Positions 24,592-36,061 of a stretch of 64,000 nucleotides of DNA are shown in pieces. The position numbers and the translations under genes were made by a program. The notes under the pieces are model-generated. The model worked only from the letters and a program-made list of their open reading frames with translations. It did not search any database and had not been told where the DNA came from. Location of the stretch: contig OZ024903.1 in the NCBI GenBank assembly GCA_964017125.1, forward strand, positions 112,127,544 through 112,191,543, read 5' to 3'. Source of the stretch: Flabesymbios commensalis (taxonomy: Eukaryota > Annelida > Polychaeta > Terebellida > Flabelligeridae). The first letter of the stretch is position 1, and every line of letters begins with the position of its first letter.

Positions 24592-25672
24592 GTTTGTCCC
24601 GCCTATATAATGCAGCACGTATACAGCTGTTCCACCCCCCCCCCCCTCACCCTGGTCCCTCCTATATAATGCAGCACGTATACAGCTGTTCCATCACCCC
24701 CTCACCCTGGTCCCGCCTATATAATGCAGCACGTATACTGCTGTTCCACCACCCCCTCACCCTGGTCCCTCCTATATAATGCAGCACCTATACTGATGTT
24801 CCACCACCCCCTCACCCTGGCCCCGTCTATATAATGCAGCACCTATACAGCTGTTCCATCACCGCCTCACCCTGGTCCCGCCTATATAATGCAGCACGTA
24901 TACAGCTGTTCCACCACCCCCTCACCCTGGTCCCGCCTATATAATGCAGCACCTATACTGCTGTTCCACCACCCCCTCACCCTGGTCCGGCCTATATAAT
25001 GCAGCACCTATACTGCTGTTCCATCACCCCCTCACCCTTGTCCCGCCTATATAATGCAGCACGTATACAGCTGTTCCATCACCCCCTAACCCACCCTGTC
25101 TATATAATGCAGCACGTATACAGCTGTTCCATCACCCCCTCACCCTGGTCCCTCCTATATAATGCAGCACGTATACAGCTGTTCCACCACCCCCTCACCC
25201 TGGTCCTGCCTATATAATGCAGCACCTATACTGCTGTTCCATCACCCCATCACCCTGGTCCCGCCTATATAATGCAGCACGTATACAGCTGTTCCACCCC
25301 CTCACCCTGCTCCCGCCTATATAATGCAGCACGTATACAGCTGTTCCACCCCCTCACCCTGGTCCCACCTATATAATGCAGCACGTATACAGCTGTTCCC
25401 CCACCCCATCACCCTGGTCCCGCCTATATAATGCAGCATGTATACAGCTGTTCCACCCCATCACCCTGGTCCCGCCTATATAATGCAGCACGTATACAGC
25501 TGTTCCACCCCCATCAACCTGGTCCCGCCTATATAATGCAGCACGTATACAGCTGTTCCATCACCCCCTCACCCTGGTCCTGCCTATATAATGCAGCACG
25601 TATACAGCTGTTCCACCACCCCCTCACCCTGGTCCCGCCTATATAATGCAGCACATATACTGCTGTTCACAA
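24592..25672 (+). repeat. Minisatellite, unit about 54 bp, roughly 20 copies
   Basis: The unit is about CCTATATAATGCAGCACGTA then TACAGCTGTTCCACCACCCC and CTCACCCTGGTCCCG. Copies differ by small indels in the C-run. Each carries TATATAA, a TATA-like word inside a GC-rich context. It lies in the intron between exons 4 and 5. Confidence 0.9.
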
Positions 25673-25888
25673 CCAGAGGTCAGTAACTGGTCTCTTAAAA
25701 AGTAAACATTTTCTCCCTTTTGGATTTGCACGCCAATTTGTGTGTTTTATGGTTCAGTAAACAAATGTTTATGGTGCTTAAACAGGCCTATTCCGTCAGC
25801 AGCTTAAAAGTTTGATATAACCTCTATTCAAATAATTTCTTTGAGAAGAGACTGTTAAAGTCAAATTAATGGTTTTTATCAGAGCGAC

Positions 25889-27120
25889 AAATGATAAAGT
25901 GTCCCAGTTATCCCCGGTCCCCCTATGCCAGCCCTTGGTCTCTTCTACATCAGCCCTTGTCCCCGTACAGAAGATTGACAAATGACAAAGTGTCCCAGTT
26001 AATTCCGGTCTCTTCCCGGTCCCGGATCGAAGATCAACACATGATAAAGTGTCTCAGTTATCCCCGGTCCCTCTATGCCAGCCCTGGACCCCCGACCAAA
26101 GATCGACAAATAATAAAGTGTCTCAGTTATCCCCGGTCCCTCTATGCCAGCCCTGGACCCCGGACCGAAACATGATAAAGTGTCTCAGTTATCCCTAGTC
26201 CCTCTATGCCAGCCCTGGACCCCCGACCAAAGATTGACAAATAATAAAGTGTCTTAGTTATCCCCGGTCCCTCTATGCCAGCCCTGGACCCCGGACCGAA
26301 ACATGATAAAGTGTCTCAGTTGTCCCTAGTCCCTCTATGCCAGCCCTGGATCCCCGACCAAAGATCGACAAATAATAAAGTGTCTCAGTTATCCCCGGTC
26401 CCTCTATGCCAGCCCTGGACCCCGGACCGAAACATGATAAAGTGTCTCAGTTATCCCCGGTCCCTCTATGCCAGCCCTGGACCCCGGACCAAAGATCGAC
26501 AAATAATGAAGTGTCTCAGTTATCCCCGGTCCCTCTATGCCAGCCCTGGACCCCGGACCGAAACATGATAAAGTGTCTCAGTTATCCCTAGTCCCTCTAT
26601 GCCAGCCCTGGACCCCGGACCAAAGATCGACAAATAATAAATTGTCTCAGTTATGCCCGGTCCCTCTATGCCAGCCCTGGAACCGGACCGAAAATCGACA
26701 AATGATGAAGTTTTCCAGTTATCTCTAGTCCCTCTATGCCAGCCCTGGACCCCGAACCGAAGATCGACAAATGATAAAGTTTCCCAGTTATTTCTAGCCT
26801 TTTTATGCCAGCCCTGGACCCCGGACCGAAGATCAACACATAATAAAGTGTCCCACTTTTCCCCTGGTCGCTCTATGCCAGCCCTGGACCCTGGACCGAA
26901 AATCGACAAATGATAAAGTGTCTCAGTTATCCCTGGTCCCTCTATGCCAGCCCTGGAACCGGACCGAAGATCGGAAAATGATACAGTTTTCCAGTCCTTT
27001 TGTGCCAGCCCTGGACCCCGGACCGAAGATCAACACATAATAAAGTGTCCCACTTTTCCCCCGGTCTCTTCTACACCAGCCCTGGTCTACGTACAGAAGA
27101 TTGTCAAATGATAAAGTATC
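25889..27120 (+). repeat. Higher-order minisatellite, unit about 66 bp arranged partly as 131-bp dimers
   Basis: The unit core is GATAAAGTGTCTCAGTTATC then CCCGGTCCCTCTATGCCAGC and CCTGGACCCCGGACC. In 26,090-26,640, units ending GACCGAAACAT alternate with units ending GACCAAAGATCGACAAATAA, a dimeric higher-order pattern. Outer copies are more diverged. It lies in the same intron as the previous array. Confidence 0.88.
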
Positions 27121-27392
27121 CCCTTTGAAATGGTCATTCAAAAATCTTCACAGCTTTTTTTGCACGCTCATATGTAATACTTGTCCGCCATTATAAGTTA
27201 TAGAAGCAGTAACTTTGGAAGAGGTGGGGGGGCATTTCTGTAGCTATGCAAAAGTAGTTACTGCAATCAAAACCATTTATTTTATTGTTTCAATTTTTTT
27301 TAGGGGGAGGGGTGGGTCATTTTTTCAATAATGGGTACAGTAACTGATGGGGGACACTTTGAAATACATCTACATTTCTATTTTCTTTTCAG

Positions 27393-27911
27393 AGTACGAC
27401 GCTCTACCACATCAGAACTCTGAGAAGATTCTTGATGATATATTCAGATTCAATGACTTAGAGGCCGATTACAACCACATGGGCCGAACCTACTTTTTCC
27501 CAGAAGAAAAATTGAATATGGAAGGCAGAATCGTGGCGTTTCAATATTACTCTCTTAATGAAGGAGGATTCGACCTTATATTCTTTAACGATGATGGTGG
27601 AGGTGATTACGATTACAAAGGTGCCTTTGAAGTCCCGTCCTGCCTTGGCGTCTGTTATCACCGTCTGCCTGACGATTTTGATGTTGTGGCTGACTCCACT
27701 ACCTTCTTTGCATTTTACTATTGGAGCCTGCAGGTTGTTGGGACGTCAGATGCGGCCCTTGGCTACAGCACACGTGCGCGACAAAAGAGCTACACATTGG
27801 ACTCCTTTTTGGAGACACATGCCTATTACAATGGCATTTACAGATCTACATCAGACATCGGACTTCAAGCTTTACCCTCAATGGTTATATATGTCACAGA
27901 TTTTGACAACA
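27393..27911 (+). CDS. Exon 5: 173-residue extracellular domain, family not recognised
   Basis: The acceptor is TTTCTTTTCAG and the donor AACA-GTAAGTGA; phase is 1 in, 1 out. It begins (E)YDALPHQNSEKILDDIF and contains GRIVAFQYYSLNEGGFDLIF, then FNDDGGGDYDYKGAF, a tight CLGVC pair, FFAFYYWSLQVVG and ends VIYVTDFDN. The strand pattern and the 'G.I..F' core resemble exon 4, so a tandem pair of related domains is possible. The acidic Asp/Gly loop might bind calcium. No enzyme motif is visible. Exon 5 follows 3.3 kb of intron made almost entirely of minisatellite. Confidence 0.8.
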
Positions 27912-28055
27912 GTAAGTGAGATGAAAAAATCAGCAGTATTTAATTGTGTATTTTGTAAGCTACACGATAAGTTGACTCTGAACACAGCACAATGATATTT
28001 ACCAATGACGGTTCTGGCTTGACCCTTAAGGGGCTAGCTTATAGAATTAAAATAT

Positions 28056-28112
28056 TCAAACACTTGAAGTTGTGTCTCGCTACTGCCACCCAGAACTTCA
28101 AGTGGGTGAAAT
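28056..28112. repeat. Hairpin repeat, family H4
   Basis: ACACTTGAAGTTGTG and CAGAACTTCAAGTGGGTG pair around a short loop. Family H4 has arms of ACTTGAAGTTGTG around a GATCGCGGTAGCGA-type loop. Confidence 0.75.
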
Positions 28113-28487
28113 GTAATTATATTTGTTTAATTTGAGACCAAAATGTTGTATCTCACACTCCAGTATGTGGGGGATACACCAGTTCAGTCACAAAGGAACG
28201 ATAGAGGTAAACATAATGTGGAAGTGTATTCATCAAGACTGGACTTTTTCTTCAACAATGAATAAAACTACTCTGAATACATCACTACTCTAATACGTAA
28301 CTGAGTTTTCCAAGGTTATATTGTGAAATAGTAAAGTTGTCACCGCTCACAATGCTGACATATTTATCTAAACCAAGATACCGAAGATTTTTTTTCAATT
28401 TTAAAGCATCATAAATGTCTTTGCTAGCTCTTTCCAATTCATTTACCTGTGTTATGGGTCTACAGCAATTGTGAATGATGATTTCTT

Positions 28488-28545
28488 TTAGTTCGGATAT
28501 CGACTTCAGAATTTGACGTAAACCCTACGAAGAAAGGATTGAGGT
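28488..28545. repeat. Hairpin repeat, family H1, truncated
   Basis: TTTAGTTCGGATATCGACTT and CAGAATTTGACGT keep only the left arm. Confidence 0.55.
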
Positions 28546-29329
28546 CCATATTTTGGACGAATCATGCAAAAAAATATGATAAAAACATAGTTGGTCATGA
28601 CACATAAATTCACCCAACACTTTACCCATGCTATTTGGTCGCCATTTTGAATTTTTAAATTGCCGCCATGTAAAGGAAAAGGTACAGGCTTATAGTCTGA
28701 TATCATGTCTGAAGAGTTATCAGCTGACAGTTTATCCCCTGGTCACTGGACCTGTTTATTCGTTTGTCATTTCAACTCCACTGAAAACATACAGTCCCAC
28801 AGCAATTTCGGCGCATTGATCTTATCGAACAAATTGTCATCTCTGTCCTACCAGGTACTCATTTACACTGGAGTAAAGTTGATGATGTGACGGTAAAGTG
28901 CCTTGCTTTGTATTTAATTTAAAAATACACAAATTATTTTACATGTCATGATTCTGGTTGTGGTTTCATAACATAAGAACTTCCAAAACATTTAGAACTA
29001 TGTTTTTAATAATCATATTTGTTGTGAGAAGATGTGACATTTAATAATGGCTCATATTGAGATGATTGCTTTAAAGAGCAGAATTTATATATAAGCGTAC
29101 TCACATTAAATCGCTTTGCGCACCGATTCCAAAATAATCAATCGAACTTGATGTTTATCTGAAGCACTGGATTATGGTATTCGTCTTTTTCAACCCTTAA
29201 AGTGTTGAAATATTATGTATAGAAACCATTGAGACCAAAGGTTTTTTTAAATTTAAAATCACCATAAATGTTTTGTTAGCTCTTTCCGCTTTATTTGTTA
29301 TGGGTCTACGGTCATTATAAATATCTTAC

Positions 29330-29424
29330 TCTTTCAGTGCGGGGATCGACTTGAGATTTCATAATCTGACGTGTAGAGACACCTGATTATGATGTCTAAA
29401 TCAATCCTGGCGCAGTAGAGGTTA
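29330..29424. repeat. Hairpin repeat, family H1, upstream of exon 6
   Basis: CTTTCAGTGCGGGGATCGAC opens the repeat; the right arm GATGTCTAAATCAATCCTGGCG is diverged. It ends 36 bp before the exon 6 acceptor. Confidence 0.75.
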
Positions 29425-29459
29425 AGCATAGTGTCTGATAGTGCACTTGTTCCGAACAG

Positions 29460-29624
29460 GTGCCCGCATATCGAAGGACGGTTTGCCAGAGAGATGGACA
29501 TGTATTGATGACGAGGACTGTATTAAGTACGATGAGCTGATGATTTGTGGCAGCACCAACAGCACCTGTGAATGTCCACCTGGATATGATTTCTATGATC
29601 TTCATCGCGCATGCATCCTTTCGT
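29460..29624 (+). CDS. Exon 6: EB/EGF-like module 1
   Basis: The acceptor is CCGAACAG and the donor TCGT-GTAAGT; phase is 1-1, 55 codons. The six cysteines are spaced C-5-C-8-C-6-C-1-C-12-C, with CIDDEDC at the start and CECPPGYDFYDLHRAC at the end. The CxC pair followed by 12 residues to the last Cys is the signature shared with the six modules at 51.7-61.9 kb. It fits EB-type or short EGF-like repeats common in invertebrate secreted proteins. This copy stands apart from the others, before the FTP half-domain. Confidence 0.82.
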
Positions 29625-30090
29625 GTAAGTGATATTATTTCTGAGCTACATCAACCAACCAGGGGCATTTTTTAAAAAAGGAAGGTCGCGGGTATGTGGC
29701 AAAGCTCAAGGCCCCTAGAAGCTGATCGATTTTAGATTACCTAGAATAGAATAGACTATTTGTTTATTTTCATAAAAAAAAACAGGGTCGGGTTAAATCA
29801 GATGAATACAGAAACACAATGCTTATCTAGGTCATCACCCGTTGAGTGTTGTGTAGACAACCTACACTTGAAATAGATACATGATCTTTAAGAGTACAAA
29901 AACAGACTTGTTACATTTCAAATATCATTAAAAATGGACATTTTACACATAAAAACACACATAAGAAACACAATGAAAAGTGCACTTGATAATGACTACA
30001 TTAATTATGGAAAACAAACTTTTACTTGTTTAAACACAGTATTAGAATAGACTGGATAATCATAAATCTACGGCCATACCACATTTAAAG

Positions 30091-30290
30091 NNNNNNNNNN
30101 NNNNNNNNNNNNNNNNNNNNNNNNNNNNNNNNNNNNNNNNNNNNNNNNNNNNNNNNNNNNNNNNNNNNNNNNNNNNNNNNNNNNNNNNNNNNNNNNNNNN
30201 NNNNNNNNNNNNNNNNNNNNNNNNNNNNNNNNNNNNNNNNNNNNNNNNNNNNNNNNNNNNNNNNNNNNNNNNNNNNNNNNNNNNNNNNNN
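30091..30290. other. Assembly gap of exactly 200 N
   Basis: The run of N hides the acceptor and 5' part of exon 7. Its round length suggests a placeholder rather than a measured gap. Confidence 0.99.
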
Positions 30291-30458
30291 ATGCCGTGAG
30301 TCGCGGCTCGTACTCATACCAAGATTTCTCATGGTGGCATCCTGGTGAATGTTCTCGAACGGCACAGACTGGCAGCGAGAGGCCCTGGTGGCTCGTTGAC
30401 TTGGGTCAGGAATATCGGATTCATGAAGTCACAATTGACACAGCCTACATAGATTCTG
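30291..30458 (+). CDS. Exon 7 (5' end in gap): N-terminal half of fucolectin (FTP/F5-8C-like) domain
   Basis: The readable part starts with AVSRGSYSYQDFSWWHPG, then ECSRTAQTGSERPWWLVDLG and QEYRIHEVTIDTAYIDS. The donor TCTG-GTGTGT is phase 1. An 'nAv.G' strand, 'CS.T', 'PWW.VDLG' and 'Y.I..V.I' in this order are diagnostic of the fucolectin/tachylectin-4 branch of the discoidin jelly roll, which binds fucose using a calcium-stabilised fold. The second half of such a domain is not in the next exon; it appears 18.7 kb downstream at 49,160. The upstream part, where 'lA.gkpa.qSS' would lie, is in the N gap. Confidence 0.8.
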
Positions 30459-30559
30459 GTGTGTCCCTGTTTTCGCTATTTTAGATTTACTACTATTATG
30501 TAAGTTTTAAATATACTAAATGTTCAGTCATTGTGTGGTTGAGATACCTGTCGGGTGGA

Positions 30560-30665
30560 TATGAAGTATAGTGGTTACGCCGAATGGTGTCACATCAGAA
30601 TTTGCGTAGCATGCTCGACCTCAGACATCAAAGTTCGAATCTAGAGTATGTGGAGGGGGTGGGGA
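30560..30665 (+). mobile_element. Probable tRNA-derived SINE fragment
   Basis: TAGTGGTTACGCCGAATGG resembles an A box and CAAAGTTCGAATCTAG a B box, about 55 bp apart. Confidence 0.5.
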
Positions 30666-31164
30666 GGAGTGTCATATGTTTCATTTCAACATGCTCAGGA
30701 GCTTTTTTTGTCCCTGTTGAGCCTGTATATGCACACAGGTGGCCTGAGGCTATATGCATTCATTCACTTCGATAGTAGTATAGTAGTACTTTTCGCCCCA
30801 CCATGGGAGGGTCATTAGGGATCTGTTTCGTCTGTTGCATGCTGTATGGTATGGTACAGAAGCTCCAGTCTACAACGATTATCCAAGGAAATATGCAGCC
30901 TCCACATGTCTGTCTATGATCTTCAGAGCAGATTTTCAGCACTGTACCCTGCTTCCTCCACTCAGCAGCGGTGGCAATGCAGCTCCCATATCAGTGCAGG
31001 TACTCATGTTGGCCTTGATCTCTCACGTGGGATGAATAGAATTACGGACAGCTATTTTCACTCTATCCAACCTATCCAACAAGAGGATAGTGGAGTTTAG
31101 TATAGCTAAGAATACATCTCTGTACATTTGGAGTATTCCCCTGGACATGGCCAAAACTCCTCGT

Positions 31165-31455
31165 CGCGCGAGTGAAGGAAAACACTCTCAATAGCCCCAC
31201 CCTCACATCTTCTGTGCATAATTCGTTTCATCAATGAACTGTACTGTTCTTAACGTATTAAAATGTCATTTAAATGACAATTGTTGCTGAAAAGTGATGT
31301 AAAACAATATGATGAAGAGTGAAGGAAAACACTCTCAATAGCCCCACCCTCACATCTTCTGGGCATAATTCGTTTCATCAATGAACTGTACTGTTCTTAA
31401 CGTATTAAAATGTCATTTAAATGACAATTGTTGCTGAAAAGTGATGTAAAGCAAT
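31165..31455 (+). repeat. Tandem duplication of about 150 bp
   Basis: GAGTGAAGGAAAACACTCTC, CAATGAACTGTACTGTTCTT and TTGTTGCTGAAAAGTGATGT occur twice, starting at about 31,165 and 31,317, with only a few differences. Confidence 0.93.
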
Positions 31456-31737
31456 ATGGTATTAACTGCACAGACTGCACTGTCTGCCTGCACGAATGGA
31501 AAACTGTTTGAGTTATTGTCATTTATGTATCTCTTATGTCTTAGAACATTACCCTGATGAATTGTGCAATGACTTAAGTTCAATTTAACTACATATATCA
31601 TGTCTTAAAATTATCATAATTAAAAAGAGTAATATGTCTGATTAAAAAAAAATGATAATAATAATAATAAAACTATTCAAAGTTGCTTAATTGCCTTCGT
31701 AATTCGACTTACCTTCCATGCCCTACGAACATGTTAC

Positions 31738-31802
31738 GTGGGCCGGTGGTGGTGTTGGCCTAACATTGGGCCTGTATTGGTATAGCATCTAGTGTTTGCT
31801 GG
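31738..31802. repeat. Hairpin repeat, family H2, half copy
   Basis: GGTGTTGGCCTAACATTGGG and GTGTTTGCTGG remain of the right half. Confidence 0.55.
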
Positions 31803-31816
31803 TCTGTGATTTCATA

Positions 31817-31903
31817 GCCCAGCAGACACAACACGTTGACCCGTCTACGACGCCGGACCAGCATTGGCCCATCGCTGGGTCAACGTGTCGTGTTTGCTGG
31901 GCC
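31817..31903. repeat. Hairpin repeat, family H2
   Basis: GCCCAGCAGACACAACACGT and ACGTGTCGTGTTTGCTGGGC pair around GTCTACGACGCCGGACCAG. Confidence 0.85.
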
Positions 31904-32067
31904 TGTCACAACGACAAAAACACATGTCACTATAAAACCAAAATTTTGTTTTTTTCTGATTACTGTTAAATCTATTTTATACCGATAATTACCGCTTAAT
32001 TATTATTATTGTATGTTATTTTTGTAAACGTAAAGATAAAATAACTATTGTATCTGTAATTTTTCTA

Positions 32068-32205
32068 AAGGGTGGCCCTCCTGTCAGCGGTCATTTACTG
32101 ACCTTGAGGACAGTCTCCCTGACGACCTGTATACTAAACACATTGTATGAGAAATAGATATGATAGGTCAAATACAAAATGTATGATTCGGATTCTGATT
32201 ATTAA
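32068..32205 (+). mobile_element. 3' end of a LINE-like retroposon (copy 1)
   Basis: AGGGTGGCCCTCCTGTCAGC and GTCTCCCTGACGACC lead to a tail of GATTCGGATTCTGATTATT. A second copy with the same core and a GATTCTGATTCTGAT tail is at 45,173. Short tandem ATTCTG-like tails are typical of CR1-group LINE 3' ends. Confidence 0.6.
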
Positions 32206-32450
32206 CCCTTGTCGTGCTACGCCCGGATAAATACGGTTTTAAGCATATGTTTAACCAAATAATATGTCACTGAAAATGGATAATATACTTTGTGGTAGAT
32301 GCTCAGTTAGACAAATAACTCAAATTAGAAGATGTCGATTTTTTTAAATAACAATATTTTTTGTCATTTAAAGCTGGAAATTGCGTTAGCAAATCCAGCT
32401 TCAAATGACAAAAACATACACACGAAACAATTTAGCTGGAGAAAGGTTAA
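32203..32450. mobile_element. Foldback MITE, family H3
   Basis: Family H3 has ends like TTAACCCTTGTCCTG and an internal hairpin of GAAGCTGGAAATTGCG with AGCAATTCCAGCTTC. Here the outer ends are TTAACCCTTGTCGTGC and GAGAAAGGTTAA, and the hairpin is at 32,358-32,413. No open frame is present. Confidence 0.7.
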
Positions 32451-32577
32451 AATAGTGCCTTGAAAGTAGATATTATTCAAATAACAATTATTAATTAGGT
32501 GGCTTGGTGGACCTACATTACTGTACACAACCCAATGGTGGCCTTAACGTATTTACTATTAATCTTAATTGTTTCAG

Positions 32578-32682
32578 ATTCATACCTGGTGGTCGAGCAA
32601 ACTTCTAAATGGGCAATTTTTGACAGCACAAGTTCTGCACTTCCTCTGGATCCATCAAATTTTGACAGCTTGACTGTAAAAG
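32578..32682 (+). CDS. Exon 8: 35-residue exon, function unknown
   Basis: The acceptor is AATTGTTTCAG and the donor AAAG-GTAAAG; phase is 1-1. It reads (D)SYLVVEQTSKWAIFDSTS then SALPLDPSNFDSLTVK. No cysteine and no recognisable family. It follows the FTP N-half and is the first of four phase 1-1 exons lying between the two FTP halves. The donor is the first copy of a 54-bp in-frame repeat. Support is the splice sites and consistent phase; coding nature is likely rather than proven. Confidence 0.5.
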
Positions 32683-32990
32683 GTAAAGTGTTTTTATCAG
32701 CGGTGAGGGCGGATCCCTCGCTAGTGATATATGTAGGTATAGTGTTTTTATCAGCAGTCAGGGCGGATCCCTTGCTGGTTATATATGTAGGTATAGTGTT
32801 TTTATCAGCTGTCAGGGCGGTTTCCTCGCTAGTGATATATGTAGGTATAGTGTTTTTATGAGCAGTGAGGGCGGATCCCTCGCTAGTGATATATGTAGGT
32901 ATAGTGTTTTTATCATCCCTCGCTAGTGATATATGTAGGTACTGCGTTTTTATCAGCTGTCATAGCGGATCCCTCACTGGTGATATATAT
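32683..32990 (+). repeat. 54-bp repeat beginning at a splice donor, about 6 copies
   Basis: The unit is about GGTATAGTGTTTTTATCAGC then AGTCAGGGCGGATCCCTCGC and TAGTGATATATGTA. The first copy begins with the exon 8 donor GGTAAAG; later copies have TAG-GTATAG in the same phase. The frame stays open for three copies, each 18 residues (about VGIVFLSAVRADPSLVIY), then stops near 32,861. Confidence 0.85.
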
Positions 32991-33254
32991 CATGGCTAAA
33001 GTTGTATCATCCCGCATGGCAGGCCGACCTGGATGTATCCTCCAGAGGGTCATGGGTCTAGTGTCGTCCCAGGACCGCCATGTTGGACATTTGGTGAACG
33101 TTTCGTCTTTGTTGGGAAGATGGATACAGAATCACTTCTCCATAATATATAGTGCGAGGGGGGAGGAGGTGCAATACATTTGGAGACCTATTATTAGTTG
33201 ATTAATGATTCCCTAAATTATTTGTGCCATGGATTCAGCTTGTAAATAAAACAA

Positions 33255-34090
33255 ACTCCCTGTGTGACAACCGGAACAACTGAACAGCTCCCTGTGTGAC
33301 AACCGGAACAACTGAACAGCTCCCTGTGTGACAACCGGAACAACTGAACAGCTCCCTGTGTGACAACCGGAACAACTGAACAGCTCCCTGTGTGACAACC
33401 GGAACAACTGAACAGCTCCCTGTATGACAACTGGAACAACTGAACAGCTCCCTGTGTGACAACCGGAACAACTGAACAGCTCCCTGTGTGACAACCGGAA
33501 CAACTGAACAGCTCCCTGTGTGACAACTGGAACAACTAAACAGCTCCCTGTGTGACAACCGGAACAACTGAACAGCTCCCTGTGTGACAACCAGAACAAC
33601 TGACAACCGGAACAACTGAACAGCTCCCTGTGTGGCAAACGGAACAACTGAACAGCTCCTTGTGTGACAACCGGAACAACTGAACAGCTCCCTGTGTGAC
33701 AACCGGAACAACTGAACAGCTCCCTGTGTGACAACAGGAACAACTGAACAGCTCCCTGTGTGACAACCGGAACAACTGACAACCGGAACAACTGACAACC
33801 GGAACAACTGACAACCGGAACAACTGCCAACCGGAACAACTGAACAGCTCCCTGTGTGACAACCGAAACAACTGACAACCGGAACAACTGACAACCGGAA
33901 CAACTGACAACTGGAACAACTGACAACCGGAACAACTGACAAGCGGAACAACTGAACAGCAAAGAAGGCCGTGTGACAACCGGAACAACTGACAACTGGA
34001 ACAACTGACAACCGGAACAACTGACAACTGGAACAACTGACAACCAGAACAACTGACAACCGGAACAACTGAACAGCAAAGAAGGCCAAA
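33255..34090 (+). repeat. Minisatellite, 32-bp unit grading into a 16-bp half unit
   Basis: The unit is AACAGCTCCCTGTGTG plus ACAACCGGAACAACTG. The left two thirds use the full 32 bp; from 33,770 to 34,070 the 16-bp half often repeats alone. Because 32 is not a multiple of three, long antisense frames cycle through all three readings. Confidence 0.92.
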
Positions 34091-34099
34091 GAATTACAG

Positions 34100-35700
34100 T
34101 AGTCAAGGAGACTGCTCACTCAGCATTGGCTACATAAATTGCAGTAGCTTTATTCAGATGAATTCGAATGTGTCTAATATCGCATATATGTTAGAGAGCT
34201 GATCTACAAATATTCGGGTCATGTTTCGTCAGAACCACCATTATTAGCAAACTTAGAGCCTCGATACTAAGGATTTGATAAGGTGTATAATTGGAATAAG
34301 TGTACAAATTGTGAAATGAGAAAGAAGATTCACAAGACAGATATCATTTAACTAAATATTGCACCTGAGTTTTCAATACAACACAAATAACATCAATCAA
34401 GCGATTACAGATCTTTTATAATATAATAAAAAGTTAGACAATATGTAACTTTCGATGCATATCCTTTAAGCCGGGAAATATTGCAGGCTTTGGTGGTTTC
34501 ATTGAAAACGACAATGTTTCCCTCCACTAAAAAGGGTGCTCTTATGACTGTATTATATACCTGTGCAGTCATTTGCCCTGATAACATAGTTTAGGCCTTG
34601 TGCAACAACTGACCAGGACGTTTGAGGGCAAATACTCGATATTTGCCCTATTTCGCTCGTATTGCCTTCTTTCCTCTCGTATTACACTTTTACTAATCCA
34701 GCAAAATTTTGTGGAGCCTCCATTTGTATTGTCCCTCCCACTTAAGATTTAAAAGACGTAATACCTTTGTAATATGTGGTCAGATTTACTCGCTGTTAAT
34801 TTTAATATGTTTTCCTCTATATAATCTTTCAGTCTTTCTATAATACTTGGTAAATCTGAAAGATCTGTAGCCATAGGCTAAGGTCAAGGATGTTTTTTAG
34901 GCTGTCTATGGCCTATAGACTAGACCTAACGCTAGGCTAGGTATTTTAGAGCTAGGCTAGACGCTAGACCTACGTGTTTTTGTGTATCTAATCTATGCTT
35001 AGACTACCCTACTTACTAGTTCTGGGCCTACAGTCAGACAGACTGTAGGCCTATATGCAGTGATTGTAAACGTTAGCGATAACGGACCGTCAGCACGTGC
35101 AACTTGTACACACGCAACCTACCTGTCATGCCTGTCTAGGCGTAGGCCCTACAACCCCTGCCAGATCTGTGAGTGACAGCGACTGTGCACAGTCTTCACT
35201 TCTGTCAGTTATGCGGGCGTCACACACATTCAAATATGTTGTCGGGTTATATGTCAGAAAGTTCAGTTTAAATTTAATACATGATTTAATAGGCAAGCAA
35301 TGCAGAGATTTGAGCAGGGACCTAGACTTTGAAAGCCTACTTGACCTCGTCACCATTTTGGCATAGCAATTCTGTACACACTACAAACGTGTATTAAAAA
35401 ACTACAAATACATAGAAGCAGCCCGTTGTATATATTTGTGAGAATTGAGGGAAGAGAAAAGAACATAGTAAATTAGTAGGATAATAACATTAAGAAAATA
35501 ATAATGATAAATCACAAAGAATATAGAGGGTTTACTAAAAACAAAAATTTAGCTAGTTTTCTCACTGTTGGTCCATGAGTGGATGTAAATAAAGTTAATA
35601 GTTTAATAGTTTCTGATAGTTGACTAAGAAACTAATGCGGTGAATTGAATATAATTTATATTTTGTTAGCAGCATATTCGCCATACTGTTTTTTATATTA
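34100..35700. other. Intron DNA without a recognisable gene
   Basis: AT-rich sequence with local GCTAGGCTAG repetitions at 34,900-35,060. Short open frames at 35,097-35,366 on both strands show no family features. Confidence 0.55.
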
Positions 35701-35752
35701 TTATCAAGCCACTAACACTCCTTATTTTGTAACAAAATAATGAGTAACTAGC

Positions 35753-35955
35753 CACTAACCACATTTGTGTTATAACACAATATGGTATGACTGAGCCACT
35801 AACCACATTTGTGTTATAACACAATATGGTATGACTGAGCCACTAACCACATTTGTGTTATAACCCAATATGGAATGACTGAGCCACTAACCACATTTGT
35901 GCTATAACACAATATGGTATGACTGAGCCACTAACAACATTTGTGTTATGACACA
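35753..35955 (+). repeat. 44-bp tandem repeat, about 4.5 copies
   Basis: The unit is GAGCCACTAACCACATTTGT then GTTATAACACAATATGGTAT and GACT. It ends about 105 bp upstream of the exon 9 acceptor. Each unit includes the small palindrome TTGTGTTATAACACAA. Confidence 0.88.
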
Positions 35956-36061
35956 TTATGAAGTTAACTACATAGGATTTAATGCTGTATTAACGGCTAT
36001 GCAATTTCACTGCGACTGTATCTTTATGTCATGCAATAAATATATAATTATGTATTTGTAG

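Noticed and set aside
27558-27995. 145-codon frame overlapping exon 5
   Set aside because: It is an out-of-frame shadow of exon 5, which has good splice junctions and consistent phase.
30760-31100. Short frames on both strands after exon 7
   Set aside because: No splice sites in the right phase and no family features; next to a SINE scrap and a duplicated segment.
33213-34119. Antisense frames of nearly 300 codons with SCSGCHTGSC-like repeats
   Set aside because: A product of the 32-bp minisatellite; three overlapping frames give the same cyclic peptide, with no start context or splice evidence.
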